A stretch of DNA of 6,143 nucleotides from Acetobacteraceae bacterium (GCA_003164305.1 PLSZ01000053.1:1-6143), one strand, 5' to 3'; positions 1 to 5,419 are shown, counted from the stretch's first letter. The notes: generated by a model not told the origin, from the sequence alone. Made by a program: numbers and translations.

Positions 1-21
1 AGGGTCGAGCCCGAGCATGAC
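1..21 (-). repeat. Partial copy of dispersed palindromic repeat
   Basis: Read on the minus strand the sequence is GTCATGCTCGGGCTCGACCC followed by T at the window edge. It aligns without gaps to the start of the copy at 3947-3975 (GTCATGGTCCGGTTCGACCG). The right half of the palindrome would lie outside the window. Repeats of this general form are, from memory, common between genes in alphaproteobacteria. Membership in the same family is inferred from the GTCATG and TCGACC cores. Confidence 0.5.
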
Positions 22-64
22 GGGGGTAGGACGGTGACCCGACCCGATGATTGTTGGGCGTACC
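1..64. other. Left-edge intergenic stub
   Basis: These bases lie downstream of the stop codon of the minus-strand oxidoreductase. Plus-strand frame 2 closes at a TGA at 35-37 and frame 3 at 18-20, so the last residues of a gene entering from the left cannot be excluded, but nothing recognisable is encoded. Bases 1-21 match a palindromic repeat described separately. Confidence 0.5.
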
Positions 65-883
65 TTACGCGACCAGCGCGCCGACGCCTTCCGTCACCTT
101 CTCCCAATCATCGACGTTCCGGTCCTGGGGCGCGATCAGCAGGTGCTCCACGCCGATCGCCGCGTAGCTATCGACGAGCGCTCGCAGCACGCCGCGATCG
201 GTGCCGTCCCACTGCACTCGCATGGAGATGGTGAAGTCTGGGCCAGGCCGGGCCTCGCGCAGGCGTTTGACGATGGGCGCGGCCTGCTCCGCCGTGTGGC
301 CGCTGCCGTGCCAGCCGTCGCCGATGCGGATCGTCCGCTTCAACGCGGGCTCGGCGCTGCCGCCGAACCACAGCGGGATCGGGCTGATCGGCATCGGGGT
401 CATCGTCATGCCCTCGATCACCGCCGGAATATAGCGACTTTTGAACGTCACCGGATCCTCCGACCAGACCGCGCGCATCATCGCGATGCCTTCGTCCAGC
501 CGCCGGCCGCGTTCCTCGAACGGCACGCCGAGGGCGGCGAATTCTTCCTTCAGCCAGCCGGAGCCGGCGCCGAGGATCAGGCGTCCTTCGGAGAAGTTGT
601 GCAGCGTGGCGAGTTCCTTGGCCAACGGCAGCGGATGGCGCATCGGCAACACCAGCACGGTGGTTCCCAGCTTCACGCGTTTGGTGACCGCGGCGGCCCA
701 GGTGAGGGAGAGCACGGGATCGAAGAAGAGTGGGGAGCGGGGGAATTTGTCGCGCGGCACGATAATGTGCTCACTGACCCAGACGTCTTCGAGGCCCAGA
801 TCCTCGGCGCGCTCGGCGTGGCGGCGGATCAGCGCGGGTGTCGCCTGCTCGCCGGCGTGAGGCAGATGGATGCCGTATTTCAT
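65..883 (-). CDS. LLM class flavin-dependent oxidoreductase (luciferase-like fold)
   Basis: This 272-residue protein belongs to the bacterial luciferase-like monooxygenase superfamily, which uses FMN or F420 in a TIM barrel. Features seen: N-terminal beta strand MKYGIHLPHAG; DVWVSEHI at about 33-40; KLGTTVLVLPMRHPLPLAKE at about 71-90; the family hallmark GRLILGAGSGWLKEEF at about 100-115; and EERGRRLDEG at about 123-132. This pattern and length fit the TIGR03619-type 'probable F420-dependent oxidoreductase' group. The substrate cannot be read from sequence. Most alphaproteobacteria are not known for F420, so FMN is at least as likely a cofactor (inference). The ATG at 883 is supported by GGAGG (complement of 891-895) seven bases upstream. 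The gene is divergent from the propeller operon and appears to be transcribed alone within the window. Confidence 0.93.
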   Translation of the reverse strand: MKYGIHLPHAGEQATPALIRRHAERAEDLGLEDVWVSEHIIVPRDKFPRSPLFFDPVLSLTWAAAVTKRVKLGTTVLVLPMRHPLPLAKELATLHNFSEGRLILGAGSGWLKEEFAALGVPFEERGRRLDEGIAMMRAVWSEDPVTFKSRYIPAVIEGMTMTPMPISPIPLWFGGSAEPALKRTIRIGDGWHGSGHTAEQAAPIVKRLREARPGPDFTISMRVQWDGTDRGVLRALVDSYAAIGVEHLLIAPQDRNVDDWEKVTEGVGALVA

Positions 884-909
884 TGGAATTCCTCCGTCAT
901 GGTGGCGGC

Positions 910-940
910 ATCATACGGTCGAACCCGGGCGAAGCCGCAA
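910..940 (-). promoter_or_regulatory. Candidate promoter for the LLM oxidoreductase
   Basis: On the minus strand TATGAT (complement of 910-915) matches the -10 consensus at five of six positions. TTGCGG (complement of 935-940) is a weak -35 with a long 19-base spacer. A start about seven bases past the -10 would give a leader of roughly 20 bases carrying the GGAGG site. Assigned by eye only. Confidence 0.3.
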
Positions 941-1065
941 CCCCGGCCGTGTCGCGGCTGTTGCTCGTGCTGGCCGATCGCACGGCGGCCTGGCAAACGG
1001 CGGAATTGTAGGCGACCGAAACGATCGCGGGAGCGCGATGCGAGACTGGCCGATATTGATTGCGG

Positions 1066-1096
1066 TTATGCCACGTTTGGTACGAAACGATATCAT
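1066..1096 (+). promoter_or_regulatory. Candidate promoter of the propeller/binding-protein operon
   Basis: This is the most AT-rich part of the 884-1173 region. TATCAT at 1091-1096 matches the -10 consensus at five of six positions. The best upstream partner, TTATGC at 1066-1071, is a poor -35 with a 19-base spacer, so an activator or an alternative sigma factor is possible. A near-perfect palindrome at 1074-1089 sits between the boxes, the usual place for a repressor. The resulting leader would be about 70 bases and contain the hairpin at 1134-1157. Confidence 0.3.
1074..1089. promoter_or_regulatory. Operator-like 16-base palindrome
   Basis: CGTTTGGTACGAAACG is symmetric at 14 of 16 positions; only the G/G pair at 1079/1084 breaks it. 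Size and composition resemble TetR- or GntR-family operators, but no regulator gene is present in the window. It lies directly before a -10-like TATCAT. Confidence 0.4.
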
Positions 1097-1133
1097 ATTA
1101 AAACCGCGTGCGTGCTTGACCGCGCGCGGCGCG

Positions 1134-1157
1134 GGTGGTGACTTGTCGTCAACCACC
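1134..1157 (+). promoter_or_regulatory. Leader hairpin next to the propeller ribosome-binding site
   Basis: GGTGGTGAC (1134-1142) pairs with GTCAACCACC (1148-1157) around the five-base loop TTGTC, leaving A1151 bulged: nine pairs in all. The stem ends two bases before the GGAAG Shine-Dalgarno at 1160-1164. No run of T follows, so it is not a classic intrinsic terminator. A role in translation or mRNA stability is inference. Confidence 0.45.
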
Positions 1158-1173
1158 ATGGAAGCGTCCAACC

Positions 1174-2217
1174 ATGCAAACCAATCTCTATGTCGGCGTC
1201 TCGAACCGCACCGGCGGAGACGTCAGCGGCCTGTATCGCCGTGCCGCGGACAGCGACCGGTGGTCGCTGTGCGACCTGCCCGCTCACACGCACGTGCACG
1301 CGGTGACCGTCGATCCCAACGATGCGGCCGTGATCTACATCGCGGCCAGTTCGGGGCTGTATCGCAGCCGGGATCGGGGCGACACGTGGCGGCGGCTGAT
1401 TGAACCGGAGGGACGCGAGCAGTTCTGGTCGGTGCTGATCCATCCCGGCGATCCGCGGGTTATTCTGGCCGGCACGGCGCCGTTGGGTTTGCATCGCAGC
1501 GACGACGGCGGGGAGACGTGGCGCCGCATGCCGCGTCCGGCCATCGCCGAGCGCATGGTCGGCGCGTTTCCGTCGCGCATCATGCGCATGGGGATCGCTC
1601 CGTCGAAGCCCGACACCATTTGGGCTGGCATGGAGGTCAACGGCGCCATGCGTAGCGATGATGGCGGCGAGACCTGGATTGATCTCAGCGACGAACTGGT
1701 GAGTTTGTCGAAATTGCCGCATCTGCGAAGCGCGATCCTGACCAAGGATACCGCCGAGGGCATGCTGGATGTGCACGCCATTTGCGTCTCGCCGGCCGCG
1801 CCGGACTCGCCGTTTCTGGCGCTGCGCATGGGGCTGTTCCGCGGCGAAAATCGTGGTGAGGCGTGGACCGATCTGAATATCGGGCAGCACGCGGCGCATC
1901 TTCGTTACGGACGGGATGTGGTGGTGGCGCCGTGGGATACGTCCACGCTGTTCGCGTGCGTCGCGGATTCGTCCCGCGGCAACTCTGGGCGCCTGTATCG
2001 AAGCGACGACGTCGGGACCACATGGACGCAGATCGACCGTGGCGTCGAAGTGCGCAGCACGATGATGGGCGTGGCGCTCGATCGATCCGATCGCGGCCGG
2101 ATCGACTGCGTCACGCGCAAAGGTCAGACGTTCAGCACAACCGATGGTGGGCAAAACTGGCGGGAGGTCGCGTTGCCCGAGGGCGCCGGAGCGGCCGTCG
2201 CCGTCGCCCGCGGCTGA
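1174..2217 (+). CDS. Asp-box (BNR-like) seven-bladed beta-propeller protein
   Basis: This 347-residue protein is built of repeats of about 45-60 residues, each closing with an Asp-box (S/T-x-D-x-G-x-x-W). Boxes are visible at residues 65-72, 109-116, 161-168, 277-284 and 322-329, with a degenerate one at 224-231 (GENRGEAW) and a vestigial first one near W30, giving seven predicted blades. Such propellers occur in sialidases, Ycf48-like photosystem II assembly factors and sortilin-type proteins. No sialidase catalytic set (FRIP arginine, Tyr/Glu pair) is evident, so an enzymatic label is not justified. No signal peptide is seen. The ATG at 1174 is preferred over the GTG at 1135 because GGAAG (1160-1164) precedes it and the paralog at 4172-5236 begins at the equivalent strand. 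The next gene starts five bases after its stop, so the two are probably co-transcribed. Function unknown. Confidence 0.9.
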   Translation: MQTNLYVGVSNRTGGDVSGLYRRAADSDRWSLCDLPAHTHVHAVTVDPNDAAVIYIAASSGLYRSRDRGDTWRRLIEPEGREQFWSVLIHPGDPRVILAGTAPLGLHRSDDGGETWRRMPRPAIAERMVGAFPSRIMRMGIAPSKPDTIWAGMEVNGAMRSDDGGETWIDLSDELVSLSKLPHLRSAILTKDTAEGMLDVHAICVSPAAPDSPFLALRMGLFRGENRGEAWTDLNIGQHAAHLRYGRDVVVAPWDTSTLFACVADSSRGNSGRLYRSDDVGTTWTQIDRGVEVRSTMMGVALDRSDRGRIDCVTRKGQTFSTTDGGQNWREVALPEGAGAAVAVARG

Positions 2218-2222
2218 GTGTC

Positions 2223-3818
2223 ATGCGTGCTTTGCTGATATTGTTGGCGGCGCTGCTGGTGTGTTCGTCCGCCCACGCGCAACACCAAGGCGGGATCTTG
2301 CGAATTCTGCATCGCGACAGCCCGGGAGACATGTCGATTCATGAGGAGACCAGCAATTCGGTGGTGACTCCCATGATGGGCGTGTTCAACAATCTGGTGC
2401 TGTACGACCAGCACATCGCGCGCACCAGTCTCGACACGATCCGTCCCGAACTGGCGACCGAATGGACCTGGAGCGCGGATGGGACGCAACTGACGTTTAA
2501 ACTTCGGGATGGTGTGCGGTGGCACGACGGCAAGCCGTTCACGGCGGCGGATGTCAAATGCACCTGGGATCGCGTCGCGGGCGTCTCGGCCGATAAGTTG
2601 CGGATCAATCCGCGCGAGGGCTGGTTTCAGAACCTGGCCGGCATCGATGTGCAAGGCGATCATGAGGTGGTGTTTCGCCTGAAGCGCCGGCAACCGTCGT
2701 TCCTGGCGTTTCTCGCCGCGGGTTATTCGCCGGTTTATCCCTGTCATGTGACGGCGGCGCAGATGCGCGTGCATCCTGTTGGTACTGGGCCGTATCGTTT
2801 TGTCGAGTTTCGGCGTAATGAAAGTATCCGGCTGGAGCGCAACCGCGATTACTGGAAGCCGGGCCTGCCGTATCTGGATGGAATTGAATACACCATCGTG
2901 CCGAATCGCTCCACCGCGGCGTTGTCGTTCGAGGCCGGGAAGTTCGACATGACCTTTCCTTACGAGATGCCAATTCCGATGGTGAAGGATATCAAGGCGC
3001 AGGCGCCTTTGGCGCGGTGCGAGATCGCGCCGAACAACCTCTCGGTCAATTTGCTGGTCAATCGCGCCAACCCGCCGTTCGACAATCCGGAACTGAGCCA
3101 CGCGCTGGCGCTGGCGCTGGACCGGAAATCGTTCATCGATATTCTCTCGGAAGGGCAGAGCGACCAGGGCGGGGCGATGTTGCCGCCGCCAGAGGGCGTT
3201 TGGGGGATGCCGCCGGAGATGCTGCGGACCATTCCCGGCTATGGTGGCGACACCGAGCATAACCGGGAGGAAGCGCGGCGGATCATGGAGCGGCTTGGCT
3301 ATGGCCCCGAAAAGCATCTGGCGGTTAAGATCGCCGCGCGGAACGTGCCGGTCTACCGCGATCCCGCGGTGATCCTGATCGACCAGTTAAGGCGGATCTA
3401 TATCGATGGCGAACTGGATCTGATCGAGACGGCGATCTGGCCGGTGCGGCTGACGAAGCGGGATTATACTCTGGCGCTGAATTTGACCGGGTCCGGGGGC
3501 GACGATCCGGACATCCAATTTTACGAGAATTATGTTTGCGGGGCGAGTCGCAATTTCTCCGGTTATTGCAATCCCGAGATGGACAAACTGATAGACCGGC
3601 AATCGATGGAAACCGATTTCGCGAAGCGGCGGGAGTTGGTGGGGGACATCGACAGGCGTTTGCAGGTCGATGCGGCGCGGCCGATCATTTACCTGCCCCG
3701 ATCGGGGACCTGCATGCAGCCGTGGCTGAAGAACATGACGATCATGACGAACGGCATGTATAACGGATGGCGGATGGAGGACGTGTGGCTGGATTTGCCG
3801 GCCGAGGGGCGGCCGTGA
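2223..3818 (+). CDS. ABC transporter substrate-binding protein, family 5 (peptide/nickel/opine type)
   Basis: This 531-residue periplasmic binding protein is of the DppA/OppA class (SBP_bac_5) and of usual family length. A Sec signal peptide covers about residues 1-19 (MRALLILLAALLVCSSAHA, predicted cleavage before QHQ). C14 is preceded by V, so a lipobox is not supported. Family hallmarks are GVRWHDGKPFTAADV at 97-111, VGTGPYRFVEF at 186-196 and RNRDYWKPGLPYLDG at 206-220. The protein ends with the expected C-terminal lobe (YNGWRMEDVWLDLP). The ligand cannot be predicted. The start is the ATG whose product begins with the signal peptide. It has no clear Shine-Dalgarno, and the upstream stop lies five bases away, which suggests translational coupling to the propeller. 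No permease or ATPase gene follows; the next gene is convergent, so this is an orphan binding protein in this window. Confidence 0.95.
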   Translation: MRALLILLAALLVCSSAHAQHQGGILRILHRDSPGDMSIHEETSNSVVTPMMGVFNNLVLYDQHIARTSLDTIRPELATEWTWSADGTQLTFKLRDGVRWHDGKPFTAADVKCTWDRVAGVSADKLRINPREGWFQNLAGIDVQGDHEVVFRLKRRQPSFLAFLAAGYSPVYPCHVTAAQMRVHPVGTGPYRFVEFRRNESIRLERNRDYWKPGLPYLDGIEYTIVPNRSTAALSFEAGKFDMTFPYEMPIPMVKDIKAQAPLARCEIAPNNLSVNLLVNRANPPFDNPELSHALALALDRKSFIDILSEGQSDQGGAMLPPPEGVWGMPPEMLRTIPGYGGDTEHNREEARRIMERLGYGPEKHLAVKIAARNVPVYRDPAVILIDQLRRIYIDGELDLIETAIWPVRLTKRDYTLALNLTGSGGDDPDIQFYENYVCGASRNFSGYCNPEMDKLIDRQSMETDFAKRRELVGDIDRRLQVDAARPIIYLPRSGTCMQPWLKNMTIMTNGMYNGWRMEDVWLDLPAEGRP

Positions 3819-3946
3819 CGGTTCGTTTCGTACTACGACGTGCTTAAAGGGTGGGTTTCGCCCGGTGAGCCATCTTCGACATCGCCGGAGCCGGCCCGCC
3901 AGGCCATAAGATAGTATGGCGAGAGGCCTGGTAGCCTCCATCGCAC

Positions 3947-3975
3947 GTCATGGTCCGGTTCGACCGAACCATCGG
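3947..3975 (+). repeat. Palindromic repeat, arm 1 of an inverted pair
   Basis: The 29-base unit starts GTCATGGTCCGG and ends ACCATCGG. It is itself a near-palindrome: 3950-3959 pairs with 3963-3972 at nine of ten positions around the three-base loop TCG. It matches the reverse complement of 4011-4039 at 24 of 29 positions. It could fold alone as a tight hairpin or pair with arm 2 as a long stem. Confidence 0.75.
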
Positions 3976-4010
3976 CGGGAACAGGCTGGTGAGAGCGAAT
4001 TTTGGGGACA

Positions 4011-4039
4011 CCGATGGTCCGGTCGAGGCGAACCGTGAC
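4011..4039 (-). repeat. Palindromic repeat, arm 2 of an inverted pair
   Basis: Read on the minus strand it starts GTCACGGTTCG and ends ACCATCGG, matching arm 1 at 24 of 29 positions, with differences at unit positions 5, 9, 12, 13 and 21. Its own internal palindrome is more decayed than that of arm 1. The 35 bases between the arms carry no gene. The position between two convergent genes would suit transcript-end protection or bidirectional termination (inference). Confidence 0.7.
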
Positions 4040-4171
4040 CGTCCAGCAACGATACGGATTCATCGGCGATACCATTTTAGCGCCCATGGGGCTCACCCGC
4101 GATAGGTTGAAGCACCGCGGTGCCGCACGGCCAGGTCGAATATCATGCATTGCGACTTACTCTTCCGGCGA

Positions 4172-5236
4172 TCACCCCGCGGCGAGGCAGAACACGTCCT
4201 TGCACGTTTCGGGCAACGGAAACTCAGCCCAGTTTTTGCCGTTGTCGGAGGTGCCGAAGACCTGGCCGACGCGGGAAACGCAGTAGACCTGGTCGGGATC
4301 TTCCGGGTGCGGCGCGACGGCCATCATGGTCGCGTTCGCGTGGATCGTGTGATCGAATCGGGTCCAGTTGCGGCCGCCGTCGTCACTCCGATACAGCGAG
4401 CCGTCACGACTCCGCGACGCTGGACTCAGGCACGCGTAGAGCACCGAGGCATCGCGCGGCGATACCCGGATATCCCGTCCGTAGCGTAGCGGAGAGAAGC
4501 GGCCGATCTCCATATCCTCCCAATGCGCGCCGCGGTCGTCGCTCCGGAAAAGTCCCATGCGGCAGGCCATGAACACGCTGTCGGGCGCGGCGGGACTGAC
4601 CTCAACGGCGTGACCGTCCAGCATGCCCTCGGCCTTCACGGTGGTGCGCAAGTGATTGGTTAGATGCGGCCGCTCAGCCAGGGTCAGCAGATCGGCGCTG
4701 GTGTCTTCCCAGGTTTCGCCGCCGTCCAGGGATCGCATCGTGCCGTCCACTTCCAGCGTCGCGTACAGCACGTTTTCATCGGTCGGATGCGCGGCCAGGC
4801 GCATGACGCGGCACGGGAACGGCATCGTGATGCGGCCGGGCATCGCGGGCTTTGGCATCTCTCGCCACGTCGCGCCCGAGTCGTCGCTGCGAAAGATGGA
4901 GACCGGCGCGCCACCGATGTACATGCGGCTCGGGTTCAACGGATGGACCAGGATCGACCACGCCTGCACGCCCGGGAACGGGAAGTTCATCCGCGTCCAG
5001 TGGTCTCCATGGTCGGTGCTGACGAAGGGACCTTTCTTGGTGCCGAGATACACGACCCCCGGCAGCGTCGGGTGCACGGTGATGGCATGTACGTCGGTGT
5101 CCTCGGGCAGGCCACTGGTCAGTTTCACCCAGTCTCCGCCGCCAGTGGGGCCGCCAGTGGGACGGCGGAACACGCCGCCTTCGGTGTTCTCGGCGATCCA
5201 TGCGGTCCCGGCATAAATGTAGGTCGCGCGTGGCAT
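4172..5236 (-). CDS. Asp-box (BNR-like) beta-propeller protein, paralog of the 1174-2217 product
   Basis: This 354-residue protein aligns over its whole length with the other propeller. Asp-boxes (S/T-x-D-x-G-x-x-W) are at residues 73-80, 117-124, 169-176, 232-239, 284-291 and 329-336, with a degenerate first blade ending at W36. Blocks shared with the paralog outside the boxes include the FP.R.MR segment (about 140-146), AEGMLDxHA (202-210), VSPAAPDS (213-220) and LRYGRD (250-255). No signal peptide or sialidase catalytic set is seen, so a cytoplasmic binding or scaffold role is the cautious reading. The first blade carries a PTGG-PTGG tandem (residues 26-33) that makes it four residues longer than the paralog there. 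The ATG is preceded by GGAGGG (complement of 5244-5249) seven bases away. It is a single gene, convergent with the binding-protein operon and divergent from the SDR. Confidence 0.9.
   Translation of the reverse strand: MPRATYIYAGTAWIAENTEGGVFRRPTGGPTGGGDWVKLTSGLPEDTDVHAITVHPTLPGVVYLGTKKGPFVSTDHGDHWTRMNFPFPGVQAWSILVHPLNPSRMYIGGAPVSIFRSDDSGATWREMPKPAMPGRITMPFPCRVMRLAAHPTDENVLYATLEVDGTMRSLDGGETWEDTSADLLTLAERPHLTNHLRTTVKAEGMLDGHAVEVSPAAPDSVFMACRMGLFRSDDRGAHWEDMEIGRFSPLRYGRDIRVSPRDASVLYACLSPASRSRDGSLYRSDDGGRNWTRFDHTIHANATMMAVAPHPEDPDQVYCVSRVGQVFGTSDNGKNWAEFPLPETCKDVFCLAAG
5138..5161. repeat. Perfect 12-base tandem duplication inside the second propeller
   Basis: The unit GCCGCCAGTGGG occurs twice with no gap or mismatch (5138-5149, 5150-5161). 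It is in frame and encodes PTGG twice, at residues 26-33 of the minus-strand propeller. Removing one copy gives the same spacing between the RR pair and the blade-1 tryptophan as in the paralog. Confidence 0.9.
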
Positions 5237-5260
5237 GATGTGTCCCTCCGGTTTCGCGCC

Positions 5261-5290
5261 ATGTTACGAGCGTCGGCGCGGGAGCCGCAA
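5261..5290 (-). promoter_or_regulatory. Candidate promoter for the second propeller
   Basis: On the minus strand TTGCGG (complement of 5285-5290) and TAACAT (complement of 5261-5266) are 18 bases apart, matching -35 and -10 consensus at three and four positions. The transcript would start close to the GGAGGG site with a short leader. The 9-base inverted repeat at 5272-5305 overlaps the -35. Weak evidence. Confidence 0.25.
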
Positions 5291-5305
5291 ATCTGTCGCG
5301 CCGAC
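5272..5305. promoter_or_regulatory. Perfect 9-base inverted repeat in the divergent region
   Basis: GTCGGCGCG (5272-5280) and CGCGCCGAC (5297-5305) are exact reverse complements separated by 16 bases. It may be an operator spanning the candidate -35 of the second propeller, or an RNA hairpin if transcription starts further upstream. Nothing in the window identifies a binding protein. Confidence 0.45.
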
Positions 5306-5371
5306 CGACCGCGTAACGGCTGGTTTGTTTCGGAACCGATCATCGGGCGCCGTGGCGATGGTTGCCCTCCG

Positions 5372-5399
5372 GCGTGGCCGCGCCGAGGATGGGCCACGC
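5372..5399 (+). promoter_or_regulatory. Perfect 8-base hairpin ahead of the SDR
   Basis: GCGTGGCC (5372-5379) and GGCCACGC (5392-5399) are exact reverse complements around a 12-base loop. The stem ends seven bases before the GGAGG Shine-Dalgarno (5407-5411) of the SDR. No T-run follows, so it is not an intrinsic terminator. A leader-control role is inference. Confidence 0.4.
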
Positions 5400-5419
5400 G
5401 TTGAATGGAGGAAACGGGA

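Larger units (their letters stand above)
3819..4171. other. Convergent intergenic region with repeats, no convincing gene
   Basis: These 353 bases separate the 3' ends of the binding-protein gene and the second propeller. They hold a two-arm inverted repeat (3947-3975 and 4011-4039), a small inverted repeat CCAGGCC/GGCCTGG (3899-3905 and 3925-3931), a TCGTACTACGA palindrome (3828-3838) and the palindrome GCACCGCGGTGC (4112-4123). Possible reading frames here have no recognisable domain and run through the repeats. No T-tract terminator was seen. Confidence 0.7.

Noticed and set aside
917..930. GGTCGAACCCGGGC resembles part of the repeat at 1-21
   Set aside because: Only 14 bases are similar and the GTCATG core is absent, so chance in GC-rich DNA is sufficient.
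47..1141. Long plus-strand open frame (364 codons) opposite the LLM oxidoreductase
   Set aside because: It is antisense to a clear enzyme gene, is rich in Arg, His and Gln as GC-rich shadow frames are, and has no recognisable domain.
1135..1173. GTG start for the first propeller 13 codons upstream
   Set aside because: The extension runs through the leader hairpin, lacks an equivalent in the paralog, and the ATG at 1174 has its own GGAAG site.
1093..2154. Minus-strand open frame of 353 codons over the first propeller
   Set aside because: It mirrors the propeller coding strand, has no domain, and its composition is typical of antisense frames.
1174..2217. Sialidase annotation for the Asp-box proteins
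   Set aside because: Asp-boxes are structural. The arginine triad, FRIP motif and Tyr/Glu catalytic pair of sialidases are not evident in either protein.
1863..2222. N-terminal extension of the binding protein by 120 residues
   Set aside because: It overlaps the propeller gene in another frame, is Arg-rich without a domain, and would bury the obvious signal peptide that starts at 2223.
2262..2264. Possible lipoprotein cysteine (C14) in the binding-protein signal peptide
   Set aside because: The preceding residues are LLV; a lipobox needs Gly, Ala or Ser just before Cys. AHA followed by Q is a good signal peptidase I site instead.
3102..3119. Triple GCGCTG repeat in the binding-protein gene
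   Set aside because: It encodes an Ala-Leu run in an ordinary helix and falls within normal codon use for a GC-rich genome.
2124..3317. Minus-strand open frame of 397 codons over the binding-protein gene
   Set aside because: It is antisense to a well-supported family-5 binding protein and has no recognisable motif.
3833..4150. Minus-strand open frame of 105 codons in the convergent intergenic region
   Set aside because: A GGAAG-like site precedes it, but it reads through both palindromic arms and shows no domain, so repeat sequence is the better explanation.
4002..4286. Plus-strand open frame of 94 codons
   Set aside because: It crosses a repeat arm and the 3' end of the second propeller in antisense, with no recognisable features.
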